Positions 28,328 to 37,152 of a DNA stretch of 64,000 nucleotides are shown piece by piece; position 1 is the stretch's first letter, and every line of letters begins with the position of its first letter. The stretch comes from Saprospiraceae bacterium. Its GTDB lineage: Bacteria > Bacteroidota > Bacteroidia > Chitinophagales > Saprospiraceae. Location of the stretch: the NCBI GenBank assembly GCA_021604865.1, contig BQJU01000022.1, forward strand, positions 36,836-100,835, in the 5' to 3' direction. The notes beneath the pieces are model-generated. The model searched no databases and was not told the DNA's origin. It was given only the letters and a program-made list of their open reading frames with translations. A program made the translations under genes and the position numbers.

Positions 28328-31300
28328 TTAGTGAATAAGGTTCTTTGATATTAACCAATTTACGATAGGCCGGTACAATAAAGGATTGATCTTGTAAACA
28401 TCCTCCACTTTAATGATGATGCCATCTTCATAAAGCATAAGCAGCATTAATTCACTTTCCGAAAAAGGCTGATTAAAAACCGTAGCGTGCTCGTTTAGCG
28501 TAAGCCCATCATGTAACAATATGGAATGAAGCGTGAAGATTTTTCGACTGGAAAGGCTGGATAAAAAGGAAAAATCCAGGTCTTTCAGAGACATAATTGC
28601 TATTTTATCACCAACCACTTCTGAGGTGGATCGCAACCAATACACAAGAGTAAGGCCAATATTACTACTGGCTAGTTTATTTAACCGGGAGAAATAGGCT
28701 GTTTTGAGCACTTGTTGTTTAGCTTCGGGACTTAATTTTTGATATTTTTTGCTTTCAAGGTCCTCTTTTGCTGGCAGAAATTCCAATTTGTAACCACTTA
28801 CCCCGTGCCTTTTTAAAATGATATTAGTGATCTGTGGTTCTTTTAATTCAACCAATTTGATATTGTAAGGAAAATGGTCACTTATTGCCAATGTTTTATT
28901 TAAATAATCGTAGGAATATTGACTAATTGTGACCATCCAGAAAATGTTTTCACGGGTCTTGAATATTAGCTCAAAAAGTAATTTTAAGTTGGCAAAACCA
29001 TCAATTTTCCTCAGAAAAAATCGCTGTAAGTGATCGAGTAGAATAATCTTTTTCTCTTCTTGTTCATTTAGAAAGTCAATCAACTCATTAAGATCCTTTA
29101 TTTCAATATTTTTCAAAAGACGGCCCATATATTTCACCAAATCTTGAGAAGAATGAATGCGGGAAGATGGAATGGATCTGATGACTTTCGTTTGAAGCCT
29201 TGATTCCTTTAAGAAGTGATTGAGTAGGCTTGTCGTGCCTGCTCCGGTTTCTCCAATTAAAAGAACAGAACTTGAATTTCCTTGTTGCCAGTTTTTTAAA
29301 GCAACTTTTAGTTTTTCCATTTCCTCCGGCCGCTTCTCAAAAAAGGTATCGTCATTTAGAGGAGCAATTTCAAATAACTTTTGATAGACATAAGGTAGTT
29401 TTTGTACCGCTGCTTGGGCCTTAGCTAAGAATCCGGAAACTTCAGCAGACAAATCTTGTGGACCAATGGAAATGCCATATTTACGTTTGGTACGGTCGTA
29501 AAAAATTATTGCTTGTTTTGCATAATGTGTTGACCGGTCAACGATTAAAGGAACCAGGTTACGAACATTTTCGACGGCCTTTTTTCTGATATTTTTACTT
29601 CTTTCAATGGCTTTAGCCTTGGCAACCCTTAATTTTACTTTAAATACATTTTCCGTTTCTGTGAGTTCAAACAGTTTTGTATTAAAGGCCAGAATGGAAG
29701 CCTGCATTTGATCAAAAATAACATTCAGCAAGTTTTGTAATGCATGATCCACTTCCTCTGTTTTTACTATAGCTCGGCCCAACCCTTCTTCGGCAATTAG
29801 CCGGCATTCCTTCAGGTCAGGATCCTTTCTATCAAGAGCAGAAAGGGCAGCACCTAAATTGAAGCCTGTAATTTGCGCAAGTTCTCTGATGTTTAATTGA
29901 ATCTCCTGCGTCTCTTTTATGATTTGACTTTTTAGGTTTGTAGTAACTTCCGTGAAATTGGGAAGCGTTTCGAAAGCAATCAGTTCCTGCGGTGAGATGT
30001 AGTCAATTTCACTGCTTTTTATTATTCTATCATACTGGTTGACTTGCGCCAGAGGCCGTTTGTTGGATAGTTGTTGGGTTTTGTTTTTAACAAATGTTTC
30101 CATCTGATCAATGTCATTGGCCAGATTTTGAGTAAAAAGGGTTTCCAGAGTTTGAGTAATCAGAACATCCTTTAGCTGGTTTTGGCAATGGTTCTTTTTT
30201 TGTTTTAATAAAGATTTCAAAGACTTCTCATCGCCGGAAAATTGTGCCAATTCGCCCTTTATTTCTAACAGGAATCGTTTCAAGGTTTCAACTTCCGATG
30301 TTACATTCACTGAGATTTTATTCGATAGGCTTTGTTTGGTCAAATGAAGTTGACTCGAAATCAAATAACTGGTATTATACATTTCCTGGTCCAGTTCCCA
30401 TCCTTCAAATAAGGCGTGAAAGGTATTGGCCCATCCCTGATTTATTTTTTTATAATCGCTGTTGAGCCTCTGGTGTTTGTTTTTACTGATTGATGGGCTA
30501 AACCGGCGGGCAGGCAATTCCAGGGTACCTGCTTTATCATAGGCCAGGTTGTATTCAGAAAAAATATTTTGTAAAAGTTCCTCAAGCTGTGATTGCAAAT
30601 TCTTCTTTAAACCATCAAGCGAGGCGGTCATTTCGTTGAGGCTTTCCTGGTAGGGCTTAGGATCAAAGGCGGTGGTAGTCAATTTGTCATCATCGGCAGC
30701 TAAAATCTGTTGCGTAGCCCACCGGTCCACTTCTTCATCTATATACCACAGCTGTGCAAAGTTGATACTGGTCTGTTGACAGACTAATTCATATAAAGGC
30801 AACAACCCTAGGCCAAGTTCATCCTGGAAATAAAACCTGGAAAGATTTTGAAGCGGGATTTTGTGAGTCCATTGTTTTGGCGGTTTGACTGGTTTTTCAC
30901 CTATTTTTCTACCTATGTTACCTATGTTTGTCGGCCACTGACTTAAGCCAAAACCCATTTTTTTGATCCTTTTTCTGATGCTCATCAGCATCGAGTCTTT
31001 GGGCCCTGGTTTAAACCGGTCTTCTCCTTGAATGGCGGTCACAACAACAGGTAACGAATCGATATAATCGTTGATATTGGAGGTATAAGCTGAAAAATCA
31101 TCATCAAAGGTTAGCACCTCTTGTGATGCATTACCCGCCTGTATAATTTTGGCTGTGAAGGCATTAAAGGTTTCGGTTGCCTGGATAACCATTAATAAAT
31201 CTGCCTGCTCTAGCGCTTTGATTTGCTCAGCGTAGATACCCAGCGCAACATTCATTTCCGCAGCCAATTGTTGTTGCTGGTCTATCTTCTCTTCTAAAAC

Positions 31301-31366
31301 GGATAAATATTGACCTTTGACAATCTTCGCTATTTTATGCTTCCCAAGTTTTAGTGCTTCTTTCAT
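28328..31366 (-). CDS. Large P-loop ATPase with coiled-coil N-terminal part
   Basis: 1012 residues, not recognised as a named family. About the first 690 residues are helical and rich in Lys, Glu and Gln, with likely coiled coils (SVLEEKIDQQQQLAAEMNVA, KSLLKQKKNHCQNQLKDV) and no signal peptide. A Walker A motif, GETGAGTTSLLNHFL, is at about residues 700-714 and Walker B, KKIILLDHLQRFF, near 770. The last ~70 residues look like a winged helix (LLHDGLTLNEHATVF to WLISKNLIH). The arrangement recalls STAND or Orc/Cdc6-type AAA switches. It is the first gene of an operon with an MscS channel, suggesting ATP-dependent control of that channel. Confidence 0.7.
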   Translation of the reverse strand: MKEALKLGKHKIAKIVKGQYLSVLEEKIDQQQQLAAEMNVALGIYAEQIKALEQADLLMVIQATETFNAFTAKIIQAGNASQEVLTFDDDFSAYTSNINDYIDSLPVVVTAIQGEDRFKPGPKDSMLMSIRKRIKKMGFGLSQWPTNIGNIGRKIGEKPVKPPKQWTHKIPLQNLSRFYFQDELGLGLLPLYELVCQQTSINFAQLWYIDEEVDRWATQQILAADDDKLTTTAFDPKPYQESLNEMTASLDGLKKNLQSQLEELLQNIFSEYNLAYDKAGTLELPARRFSPSISKNKHQRLNSDYKKINQGWANTFHALFEGWELDQEMYNTSYLISSQLHLTKQSLSNKISVNVTSEVETLKRFLLEIKGELAQFSGDEKSLKSLLKQKKNHCQNQLKDVLITQTLETLFTQNLANDIDQMETFVKNKTQQLSNKRPLAQVNQYDRIIKSSEIDYISPQELIAFETLPNFTEVTTNLKSQIIKETQEIQLNIRELAQITGFNLGAALSALDRKDPDLKECRLIAEEGLGRAIVKTEEVDHALQNLLNVIFDQMQASILAFNTKLFELTETENVFKVKLRVAKAKAIERSKNIRKKAVENVRNLVPLIVDRSTHYAKQAIIFYDRTKRKYGISIGPQDLSAEVSGFLAKAQAAVQKLPYVYQKLFEIAPLNDDTFFEKRPEEMEKLKVALKNWQQGNSSSVLLIGETGAGTTSLLNHFLKESRLQTKVIRSIPSSRIHSSQDLVKYMGRLLKNIEIKDLNELIDFLNEQEEKKIILLDHLQRFFLRKIDGFANLKLLFELIFKTRENIFWMVTISQYSYDYLNKTLAISDHFPYNIKLVELKEPQITNIILKRHGVSGYKLEFLPAKEDLESKKYQKLSPEAKQQVLKTAYFSRLNKLASSNIGLTLVYWLRSTSEVVGDKIAIMSLKDLDFSFLSSLSSRKIFTLHSILLHDGLTLNEHATVFNQPFSESELMLLMLYEDGIIIKVEDVYKINPLLYRPIVNWLISKNLIH

Positions 31367-31446
31367 TTAATGGTTTATTAACCTGAGCTCAATTTACGTT
31401 TCTCAACCCAAATTTGTTGCTGTTTTAAACTTTAAAACCACCACTC

Positions 31447-31493
31447 AAAAAAAAAAGACCCCTCAAAGGATTTGTTCCTCCTGAGGAGTCTTT
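31447..31493 (-). terminator. Rho-independent terminator for minus-strand transcripts
   Basis: AAAGACCCCTCA (31454-31465) pairs with TGAGGAGTCTTT (31482-31493) with one mismatch, plus an inner AGGA/TCCT helix. On the minus strand it ends in a run of ten T. It closes the oxidoreductase-DUF1080 unit. Confidence 0.8.
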
Positions 31494-31595
31494 AAATTTT
31501 CAATAATTATTATTCGCCGCACCCTTAGCTAAGCAGCAATCTGTTCGCCACTTTGGGATCGATGTCCTTTAAGTGTTTGAAACAACAAGTTTCCC

Positions 31596-32924
31596 TCAAA
31601 ACTCCCGATAAGGCGCATCTAAATACTGATTTGCCTCCGCTTCAGCAAACTTGGCTTGCTTACTATCCCAGTGCAATGTCTTATTAGGAAAACGTCCAGC
31701 GATAACGCCCAACAGTATTGTTTCTGTAAGTCTGGCAGCATAAGAAAATGGCGCCGTACAGGTATCTTTTCCTAAACAAGCATCTACAAATTGATGGTAA
31801 TGTTTTGGGCCTTCTGTCTCATAATTCCTGACCGGTTCACCCAGATTAAATTTGGAAAAATCCATCTCCTGGTATTTTCCATCTACAATCAAGCGAGGCA
31901 ATTCCAAAAAGTGAGGGAGGAGTAATCGCCCCTTTTCACCCATAAACATGGCCCCTTGTTCCGGCAATTTTTCCTTGTTGGGAAGTTTTAAATCTTTGTG
32001 CTTTTTTGGTGCCCCCGGACCATCATACCATACCCATTTCAGGGTATCGGTGGTGTGTTTGGTTCCCGGAAATTTATAGGTGACCGTATTGTGCTCCGGA
32101 AACCCAAATCCAGTTGGCTTTCGGCATTTGTTCTTTATGGTGAAGGGAACGTCCAGTTCAAGGGCGTTGTATGGGGTATCAAAAATATGTACCCCCATAT
32201 CACCAAGGGTTCCGCAACCATAATCCAACAATTTTCGCCAATTTCCGGGATGATAAACACCCTCCTTATAAGGCCTTTCCGTAGAAGTACCCAGCCAGAG
32301 ATTCCAATCCAGCGTTTTGGGTACTGGATCACTTCCTTGAGGCGCAGGCCCATCATATCCCCAGTTTTTGGGAGACCATGCTCTCACACAATTGACCTTG
32401 CCAATTATCCCGGATTGAATCAATAAGGTAGCCAATTTATAATCGTAAAATGAATGCACCTGAATTCCCATTTGAGTCACCAGATTCTTTTCCTTTGCCA
32501 ACTTTCGCATGGCTCTTGCCTCCGTCACATGGTGGGTCAATGGTTTTTGACAATAAACGGGTTTACCCATATTCATGGCCATCATAGAAGCCGGGGCATG
32601 TGTATGGTCGGGCGTGGAGACAATCACAGCATCTATCTCGTTACCCATCTCTTTTAATAGCGTTCTATAATCTGAAAAGACTTTTGCCTTGGGATGCATT
32701 TTTTTAGCTGCAGCTAAATTATTGGCATCGACATCACACAAGGCGGTTACATCAACCAATGAGTGAGACGAAATAGCTTTAAGGTCTTCCATTCCCATTC
32801 CGCCAACACCAATATGAGCTGTCCGTAGACGCTCATTGTTTGTAAGTGCCCACGCGGAAGAGGGTAGGAGGGTGACTGATGATGCCAATACAGCTGCTTT
32901 TTTTAGAAATTCTCTCTTTTTCAT
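31596..32924 (-). CDS. Exported Gfo/Idh/MocA family oxidoreductase
   Basis: 442 residues from the ATG at 32924; a longer reading to 32978 adds 18 residues that lack similarity and overlap the upstream gene. The N-terminus MKKREFLKKAAVLASSVTLL resembles a Tat signal with Lys-Arg in place of Arg-Arg. The NAD(P)-binding fold is LRTAHIGVGGMGMEDLKAIS, and the sugar-binding motif is KPVYCQKPLTHHVTEARAM. The family oxidises or reduces sugars, often at C3. A DUF1080 lipoprotein lies 23 bp upstream, a frequent partner. Confidence 0.87.
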   Translation of the reverse strand: MKKREFLKKAAVLASSVTLLPSSAWALTNNERLRTAHIGVGGMGMEDLKAISSHSLVDVTALCDVDANNLAAAKKMHPKAKVFSDYRTLLKEMGNEIDAVIVSTPDHTHAPASMMAMNMGKPVYCQKPLTHHVTEARAMRKLAKEKNLVTQMGIQVHSFYDYKLATLLIQSGIIGKVNCVRAWSPKNWGYDGPAPQGSDPVPKTLDWNLWLGTSTERPYKEGVYHPGNWRKLLDYGCGTLGDMGVHIFDTPYNALELDVPFTIKNKCRKPTGFGFPEHNTVTYKFPGTKHTTDTLKWVWYDGPGAPKKHKDLKLPNKEKLPEQGAMFMGEKGRLLLPHFLELPRLIVDGKYQEMDFSKFNLGEPVRNYETEGPKHYHQFVDACLGKDTCTAPFSYAARLTETILLGVIAGRFPNKTLHWDSKQAKFAEAEANQYLDAPYREF

Positions 32925-32947
32925 AGTTCTATGCTTCTTTGATCTTT

Positions 32948-33568
32948 TTATATTTTTTTGAGGACAATGTTCCGCCAATGCACTTTAATGCCACCACCGT
33001 CATGAATCTGTAGTGCGATTGAGCCTTTGCCTTCTCCAATTTTTTGATCATTGATTGTGACCATGCCTACGCCATTGAGCCAGGTAGATATAGAGGCGCC
33101 TTTGGCCCGGATTTTTAAGGTGTTCCATTCCCCCATTTTTAGGGCATTTTCTTTTTCTGCGGTAGGTTGTATTAACCAGCCACGTCCATAAGATTCATAA
33201 ATGCCTCCCGTATGCATGCCAGGAGGTGCCACCTCAACCTGCCAGCCACTTACTTTTGTGCCGTCTACTGTGGATCTGAAAAAGACGCCACTATTGCCAT
33301 TGGCTTCCTGTTTGAATTCCAGGCTCAATTCAAAATCGTCGTAATATTCGTCCGTTGACAGATAGCCATATTCAGCGTTTGGACCGCTTTCGCAAATCAA
33401 TTCCCCCTTTTTTACATACCATTTTTCTTCACCGTGTTGTGTCCAACCTTTCAGGTTTTTTCCATTAAAAAGGGCAATTGCCCCTGCATCGCCCTTTGGT
33501 TTTGGAGTGCCACAGCCAATGAGCAGTATTCCCAAAATGAATAGCCAATAATGTTTTAAATTTTTCAT
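32948..33568 (-). CDS. DUF1080 lipoprotein (3-keto-disaccharide hydrolase family)
   Basis: 206 residues from the ATG at 33568, chosen because it begins a lipoprotein signal (LFILGILLIGCGTPK, lipobox LIGC); the frame is open to 33679 without similarity. The DUF1080 concanavalin-like fold is visible in AIALFNGKNLKGWTQHGE, NSGVFFRSTVDG, and SIALQIHDGGGIKVHWRNIV. Some members hydrolyse 3-keto-glucosides made by Gfo/Idh/MocA enzymes, which matches the downstream neighbour 23 bp away. It is anchored in a membrane facing the periplasm or outside. Confidence 0.88.
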   Translation of the reverse strand: MKNLKHYWLFILGILLIGCGTPKPKGDAGAIALFNGKNLKGWTQHGEEKWYVKKGELICESGPNAEYGYLSTDEYYDDFELSLEFKQEANGNSGVFFRSTVDGTKVSGWQVEVAPPGMHTGGIYESYGRGWLIQPTAEKENALKMGEWNTLKIRAKGASISTWLNGVGMVTINDQKIGEGKGSIALQIHDGGGIKVHWRNIVLKKI

Positions 33569-33764
33569 TGTTTTATTTTTTCGGTTAACAAGAAGTTGCA
33601 GTTTACTTCGGGCGGTATGATAATGATGGTTCAGGTAGTACAATACCCTTGGATTCCGAAATATCCGAATTAAATCCAACTTTCGTTAAATATTCTGTAG
33701 AAAAAGGCAGGAGGGATTAAAATATTTCTCTCATTGGCTCCGCCACAATCGCCACCAGCGTTGT

Positions 33765-34907
33765 TCAGTTTTTGTTGGTGCTAAAAATTTCCCCGGTTCC
33801 ATCTTCAATAGAAATGTTGTAAGGCGTTAAATCAATGCCAAATTGTTGCTGGTAGGCCTCAGAAATCTTCGCTACAAATTCCTTTGTTCTGCTTTTTTTA
33901 ATAATATTGATGGTGCAGCCGCCAAAACCGCCGCCCATCATCCGGCTGCCGAGTATATAGTCCTTGTCTTGGGTTTGCTGTACCAGATAATCCAATTCCG
34001 GGCAACTCACCTCATAATCGGTTTGTAGGCTGAAATGCGATTGGTAAATCAGTTGACCCAATATGTCCAGCTTTCCCTCTGACAAGGCTTTTGTGGCAGC
34101 CAATACCCGCTGATTTTCTGATACAACGTGGCGGCAGCGACGAAAAATTTGCTCCGGCATTTTTTCCTTCAAACTAACCAATTGTTCTGGAGATACATCC
34201 CGCAGATTGGTCATCTCAGGGAATACTTTTTTTAAAAAGCCAACCCCCTCCTCACATTCAGCCCGACGAGTGTTGTATTCTGATGAAGCCAGGGTATGGG
34301 AGACATTACTATTTAACAACAATAGTTGGTAGTCGCCTAATTCCAGTGGGTAATAACTATAGGCTAAGGAGCGGCAGTCCAATAGCATAACGCGATCTTT
34401 TTTGCCCATCATACTAGCAAATTGATCCATAATGCCACATTTGATGCCCACAAAATTGTGTTCAGCCAGCTGGGAAGCCTTAATGAGCTGGGCTTTGTTA
34501 AAACCGAGTTCAAATAACACATTTAATGAATAGGCCAGACTGCATTCCAGGGCCGCTGAAGAACTCATGCCTCCACCGATAGGAATATTACCTTCAAATT
34601 CAGCATCAAACCCCGACATTTTGCCGCCCAGCTTTTGGAGCTCATGCACAACGCCCATAATGTAATTTTGCCACCCAGCGTTTATCCGGGAAAAACTTTT
34701 CAAATCAAAAGTAAAGGATTCGTTAAGGTTAGTGGCAGTGACCTTTGCTATATGGGGTGTTTCATTGCGTTTCAAACGGATGACCATATTTTTATCGATG
34801 GCAGCGGGTAATACAAAGCCATCATTGTAGTCGGTATGCTCTCCAATGATGTTGATCCTTGCAGGAGATTGGATGATAATGGATTGTTTTTTATGGTTGT
34901 CTTTCAT
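33765..34907 (-). CDS. galK: Galactokinase
   Basis: 380 residues, GHMP kinase. Family markers: ARINIIGEHTDYNDGFVLPA, the ATP loop IGGGMSSSAALECSLAYS, the catalytic Asp in GIMDQFASMMG, and GSRMMGGGFGGCTI. It makes galactose 1-phosphate in the cytosol (Leloir route); galT and galE are not in the window. The ATG at 34905-34907 lies two bases from a palindromic site, and a NUDIX-type regulator is divergent, so repression by that regulator in the absence of sugar is likely. Confidence 0.93.
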   Translation of the reverse strand: MKDNHKKQSIIIQSPARINIIGEHTDYNDGFVLPAAIDKNMVIRLKRNETPHIAKVTATNLNESFTFDLKSFSRINAGWQNYIMGVVHELQKLGGKMSGFDAEFEGNIPIGGGMSSSAALECSLAYSLNVLFELGFNKAQLIKASQLAEHNFVGIKCGIMDQFASMMGKKDRVMLLDCRSLAYSYYPLELGDYQLLLLNSNVSHTLASSEYNTRRAECEEGVGFLKKVFPEMTNLRDVSPEQLVSLKEKMPEQIFRRCRHVVSENQRVLAATKALSEGKLDILGQLIYQSHFSLQTDYEVSCPELDYLVQQTQDKDYILGSRMMGGGFGGCTINIIKKSRTKEFVAKISEAYQQQFGIDLTPYNISIEDGTGEIFSTNKN

Positions 34908-34909
34908 AG

Positions 34910-34932
34910 ATAAGTGTAATAATTACGCTTAT
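34910..34932. promoter_or_regulatory. Operator 1 between galK and the NUDIX regulator
   Basis: 23-bp palindrome: left arm ATAAGTGTAAT, centre A, right arm ATTACGCTTAT, one mismatch in symmetry. It ends two bases from the galK start codon. Probable binding site of the regulator encoded at 34992. Confidence 0.65.
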
Positions 34933-34935
34933 TTG

Positions 34936-34958
34936 ATAAGTGTAAAATAAACGCTTAT
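34936..34958. promoter_or_regulatory. Operator 2 overlapping the regulator promoter
   Basis: Second 23-bp copy: starts ATAAGTGTAA and ends ACGCTTAT, 26 bp centre to centre from operator 1. It overlaps a TATTTTTG -7 box at 34956-34963 of the rightward gene, which suggests autoregulation. Confidence 0.65.
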
Positions 34959-34991
34959 TTTTGAGAGTTCAAAGTTTTTTAACTCAGCGTT

Positions 34992-35696
34992 ATGTCTTCA
35001 CAGCAAAAAAAGGCTTTTTATCAGGAAGCAATCCCGATGCTAGTAGCCGTGGATTGTATTATTTTTGGATTTGACCGGGAGGCATTGAAGTTGCTTTTGT
35101 TCAAAAGGAAAATAGAACCGTTCAAAAATGAATGGTCCGTGATAGGAAGTTTTGTAAAGCCAACTGAAAGTGTAGACCTGGCCGCAGTTCGGGTATTAGA
35201 GGAATATACCGGTCTGCAAGATATCTTTATGGAGCCATTGGGGTGTTACGGAGAGGTGAACAGGGATCCGGGAGCACGAGTTGTTTCGCAGGCTTATTTT
35301 GCACTCATCCGACTTGATGAGCAAGAAGAGCAGATGGTAGAGACCCACCAGGCCCATTGGTTTGACTTGACTACTGTTCCCACATTGATCCTTGACCACA
35401 ATCAAATGGTCAAAGATGCATTGGAAAAACTACGACGAAAAGCCCGGTACCGGCCTATTGGATTTGAATTATTGCCTGAGAAATTTACCATTCCCCAATT
35501 AAAGGATCTCTACGAAGCCATCAATCAACGTAAGCTTGACCGGCGCAATTTTCGAAAAAAGATCCTTTCCATGGATATTTTGGAAAAACTGGACGAAAAA
35601 GACAAATCCAATTCCCGTAAAGGGGCCTTTCTTTATCGTTTTAACAAAAAGAAATACGAAGAAATGGTAAAAAAGGGAGTTAATTTTGTTTTGTAA
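34992..35696 (+). CDS. NUDIX-domain transcriptional regulator (NrtR/AraR type)
   Basis: 234 residues. The N-terminal ~140 residues are a NUDIX domain without a canonical catalytic box (NEWSVIGSFVKPTESVDLAA, RVLEEYTGLQ lacks the REx2EE core). The C-terminal winged helix reads FTIPQLKDLYEAINQRKLDR and NFRKKILSMDILEKL. This layout is that of NrtR-like repressors, which in Bacteroidota often control sugar genes such as arabinose or galactose use. It lies divergent from galK with two identical palindromes between, so it is most likely the galactose-responsive repressor and controls itself. Confidence 0.85.
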   Translation: MSSQQKKAFYQEAIPMLVAVDCIIFGFDREALKLLLFKRKIEPFKNEWSVIGSFVKPTESVDLAAVRVLEEYTGLQDIFMEPLGCYGEVNRDPGARVVSQAYFALIRLDEQEEQMVETHQAHWFDLTTVPTLILDHNQMVKDALEKLRRKARYRPIGFELLPEKFTIPQLKDLYEAINQRKLDRRNFRKKILSMDILEKLDEKDKSNSRKGAFLYRFNKKKYEEMVKKGVNFVL

Positions 35697-35724
35697 TTGT
35701 CTAGGATAAGCCGCCAGCAAGCGC

Positions 35725-36207
35725 TTACTTCCAAAACTCATCTTCCGTATTTTCTTCAAACTTCAACGCAACATGTTTTTCTTCAATTAGTGCAAATTGT
35801 TCTTTGGTAGCCACTTGTTGAATTTCATTAAATAAAATCCGTTCTTCAAACCGGATATGCCGGGCCAGGTTGTCTTCCAGGCGGCTGAGTGACCTTTCTA
35901 TCTCTGTATCCTCATTAAACAGGTTTGTTAACCGTCGATGCTGAGTCAATGCCTTTTTGACCATTTTGTGGTTGGCACCGAGTACGGGAAATACGTAGGC
36001 TTCCTCTAACTGGAAATGAGGCTTAATATGATTCTCAAAAAACCAATCGGTATACTTTTTTATCCTTTCAGGTGCTATTCCTTTGGAAAAACCCGCTCTG
36101 ATCTTCCAACACAGCAACAAGCCGTGATGATGCTCACGGCTTATTGGTTGTAACGCTTTTACTCTTTTTATTGGCTTTCGCCTCTCTTTATCGTTCTGAA
36201 ATCCCAT
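35725..36207 (-). CDS. Hemerythrin-like domain protein
   Basis: 160 residues. Iron ligands of a hemerythrin-type four-helix bundle are in ISREHHHGLLLCWKI, HIKPHFQLEEAYVFPVL, TQHRRLTNL and LARHIRFEERILFNEI. The family holds a di-iron site that binds oxygen or responds to NO or redox stress. It lies downstream of the NO-stress operon on the same strand but separated from it by 209 bp of repeat DNA, so co-transcription is doubtful. Confidence 0.82.
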   Translation of the reverse strand: MGFQNDKERRKPIKRVKALQPISREHHHGLLLCWKIRAGFSKGIAPERIKKYTDWFFENHIKPHFQLEEAYVFPVLGANHKMVKKALTQHRRLTNLFNEDTEIERSLSRLEDNLARHIRFEERILFNEIQQVATKEQFALIEEKHVALKFEENTEDEFWK

Positions 36208-36235
36208 TTGCTTGATAGTTGAAATTTACGAATGT

Positions 36236-36286
36236 TTAGGGGTCAGCGATGAATAGCTTACCCATTTGATGCGGTTCTTTTGCCAC
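36236..36286 (-). repeat. R2-family repeat, partial copy
   Basis: TTAGGGGTCAGCGATGAATA and the following ~30 bases up to TTTTGCCAC match, with few changes, the reverse complement of the right end of the complete element at 43828-43992. The other end is absent. Confidence 0.65.
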
Positions 36287-36301
36287 AGAGTATGAAATTC
36301 G

Positions 36302-36403
36302 AAAAAAGCTTTGTTTCTTCAAAAAAATGACGCTTTTCGCCTCCCATCGGCCGCCATAGGCTTGCCGACGGCGATGCAAAGCCGACCTCCAAACAAGCTC
36401 TTA
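36302..36403 (-). repeat. R1-family repeat, long form (minus orientation)
   Basis: The reverse complement reads GAGCTTGTTTGGAGGTCGGC, then TTTGCATCGCCGTCGGCAAG, CCTATGGCGGCCGATGGGAG and GCGAAAAGCGTCATTTTTTT. It is nearly identical over ~100 bp to the copy at 63859-63960 in the other orientation. Confidence 0.75.
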
Positions 36404-36416
36404 GCGCATGTTTCTA

Positions 36417-37139
36417 TTAATTCAAATACTCTTCTAACTCTAAAGCATTAGGGAACAAAATATTATTCTCCAAGTGAATATGCAAGTGTAAGTCGGCTTC
36501 AAATTCTTTTAGTAGGGCAAAAGCTACTCTATAAGTATTACAGGCATCCTGTGGAGGGGTATAATTATTGCTAAGGTCGGCTATTTGTCGGAAACGCTCT
36601 CCTTCATTGTTGTGTTCATGCATCATCATCTGAATCGGATTTTGTATCGTCACAAAGTGTGGCTTTTCAATCGTTTGTTTATCCAGCTTGGCTTTTACCA
36701 TTTTCCTAATGAAAGGAAAAAGCACCAGCTCTTCTTTTCTCATGTGGATAGCCAATTCTTCGGAACAATGATAAAATAGCTGTTTAATTTTGCTTAACTC
36801 CGGATGATTTTCACCGTGAACCTTTACGATCTTATCCAGGTATTGTTTGATTACAGGCACCTTATCAGCGACATAGCGATGGTGTATTCGTTCGATGTAG
36901 TCCGCTAATAAATCAATCGGCCAAGATTGGTAATCGATAGACCTGTCGGTGGATATATTGGCTACTTTTTCAAGCTCGGCCTTTAGCTTCTCAGGCGCAA
37001 TATTTTTTTGTTGACAAACCTCCTCCAAGGTGCGGTTGCCATTACAGCAAAAGTCAATGCCATAGGTATGAAAGACGGCAGCTGTTCTATAGTCTTCAGC
37101 TACAATTTCACCAACGTTTTTTTCAATTAAGCTTATCAT
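36417..37139 (-). CDS. RIC-type di-iron protein (ScdA/YtfE family)
   Basis: 240 residues. The N-terminal domain has the signature ISLIEKNVGEIVAEDYRTAA and GIDFCCNGNRTLEEVC with the double cysteine. The hemerythrin-like part carries ligands in IERIHHRYVADKVPVI, ENHPELSKI, LAIHMRKEELVLFPFI, MMHEHNNEGERF and LHLHIHLENNILFPNAL. The family repairs Fe-S clusters damaged by NO or peroxide. It is the last gene of the operon starting at the Rrf2 gene (13 bp after the preceding gene), supporting an NO-stress role for the whole set. Confidence 0.9.
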   Translation of the reverse strand: MISLIEKNVGEIVAEDYRTAAVFHTYGIDFCCNGNRTLEEVCQQKNIAPEKLKAELEKVANISTDRSIDYQSWPIDLLADYIERIHHRYVADKVPVIKQYLDKIVKVHGENHPELSKIKQLFYHCSEELAIHMRKEELVLFPFIRKMVKAKLDKQTIEKPHFVTIQNPIQMMMHEHNNEGERFRQIADLSNNYTPPQDACNTYRVAFALLKEFEADLHLHIHLENNILFPNALELEEYLN

Positions 37140-37152
37140 ATTCTAAGTTTTA

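Noticed and set aside
32925..32978. 18-residue N-terminal extension of the Gfo/Idh/MocA protein
   Set aside because: It overlaps the end of the DUF1080 gene and would bury the export signal.
33569..33679. 37-residue extension of the DUF1080 protein
   Set aside because: It would place the lipoprotein signal internally.
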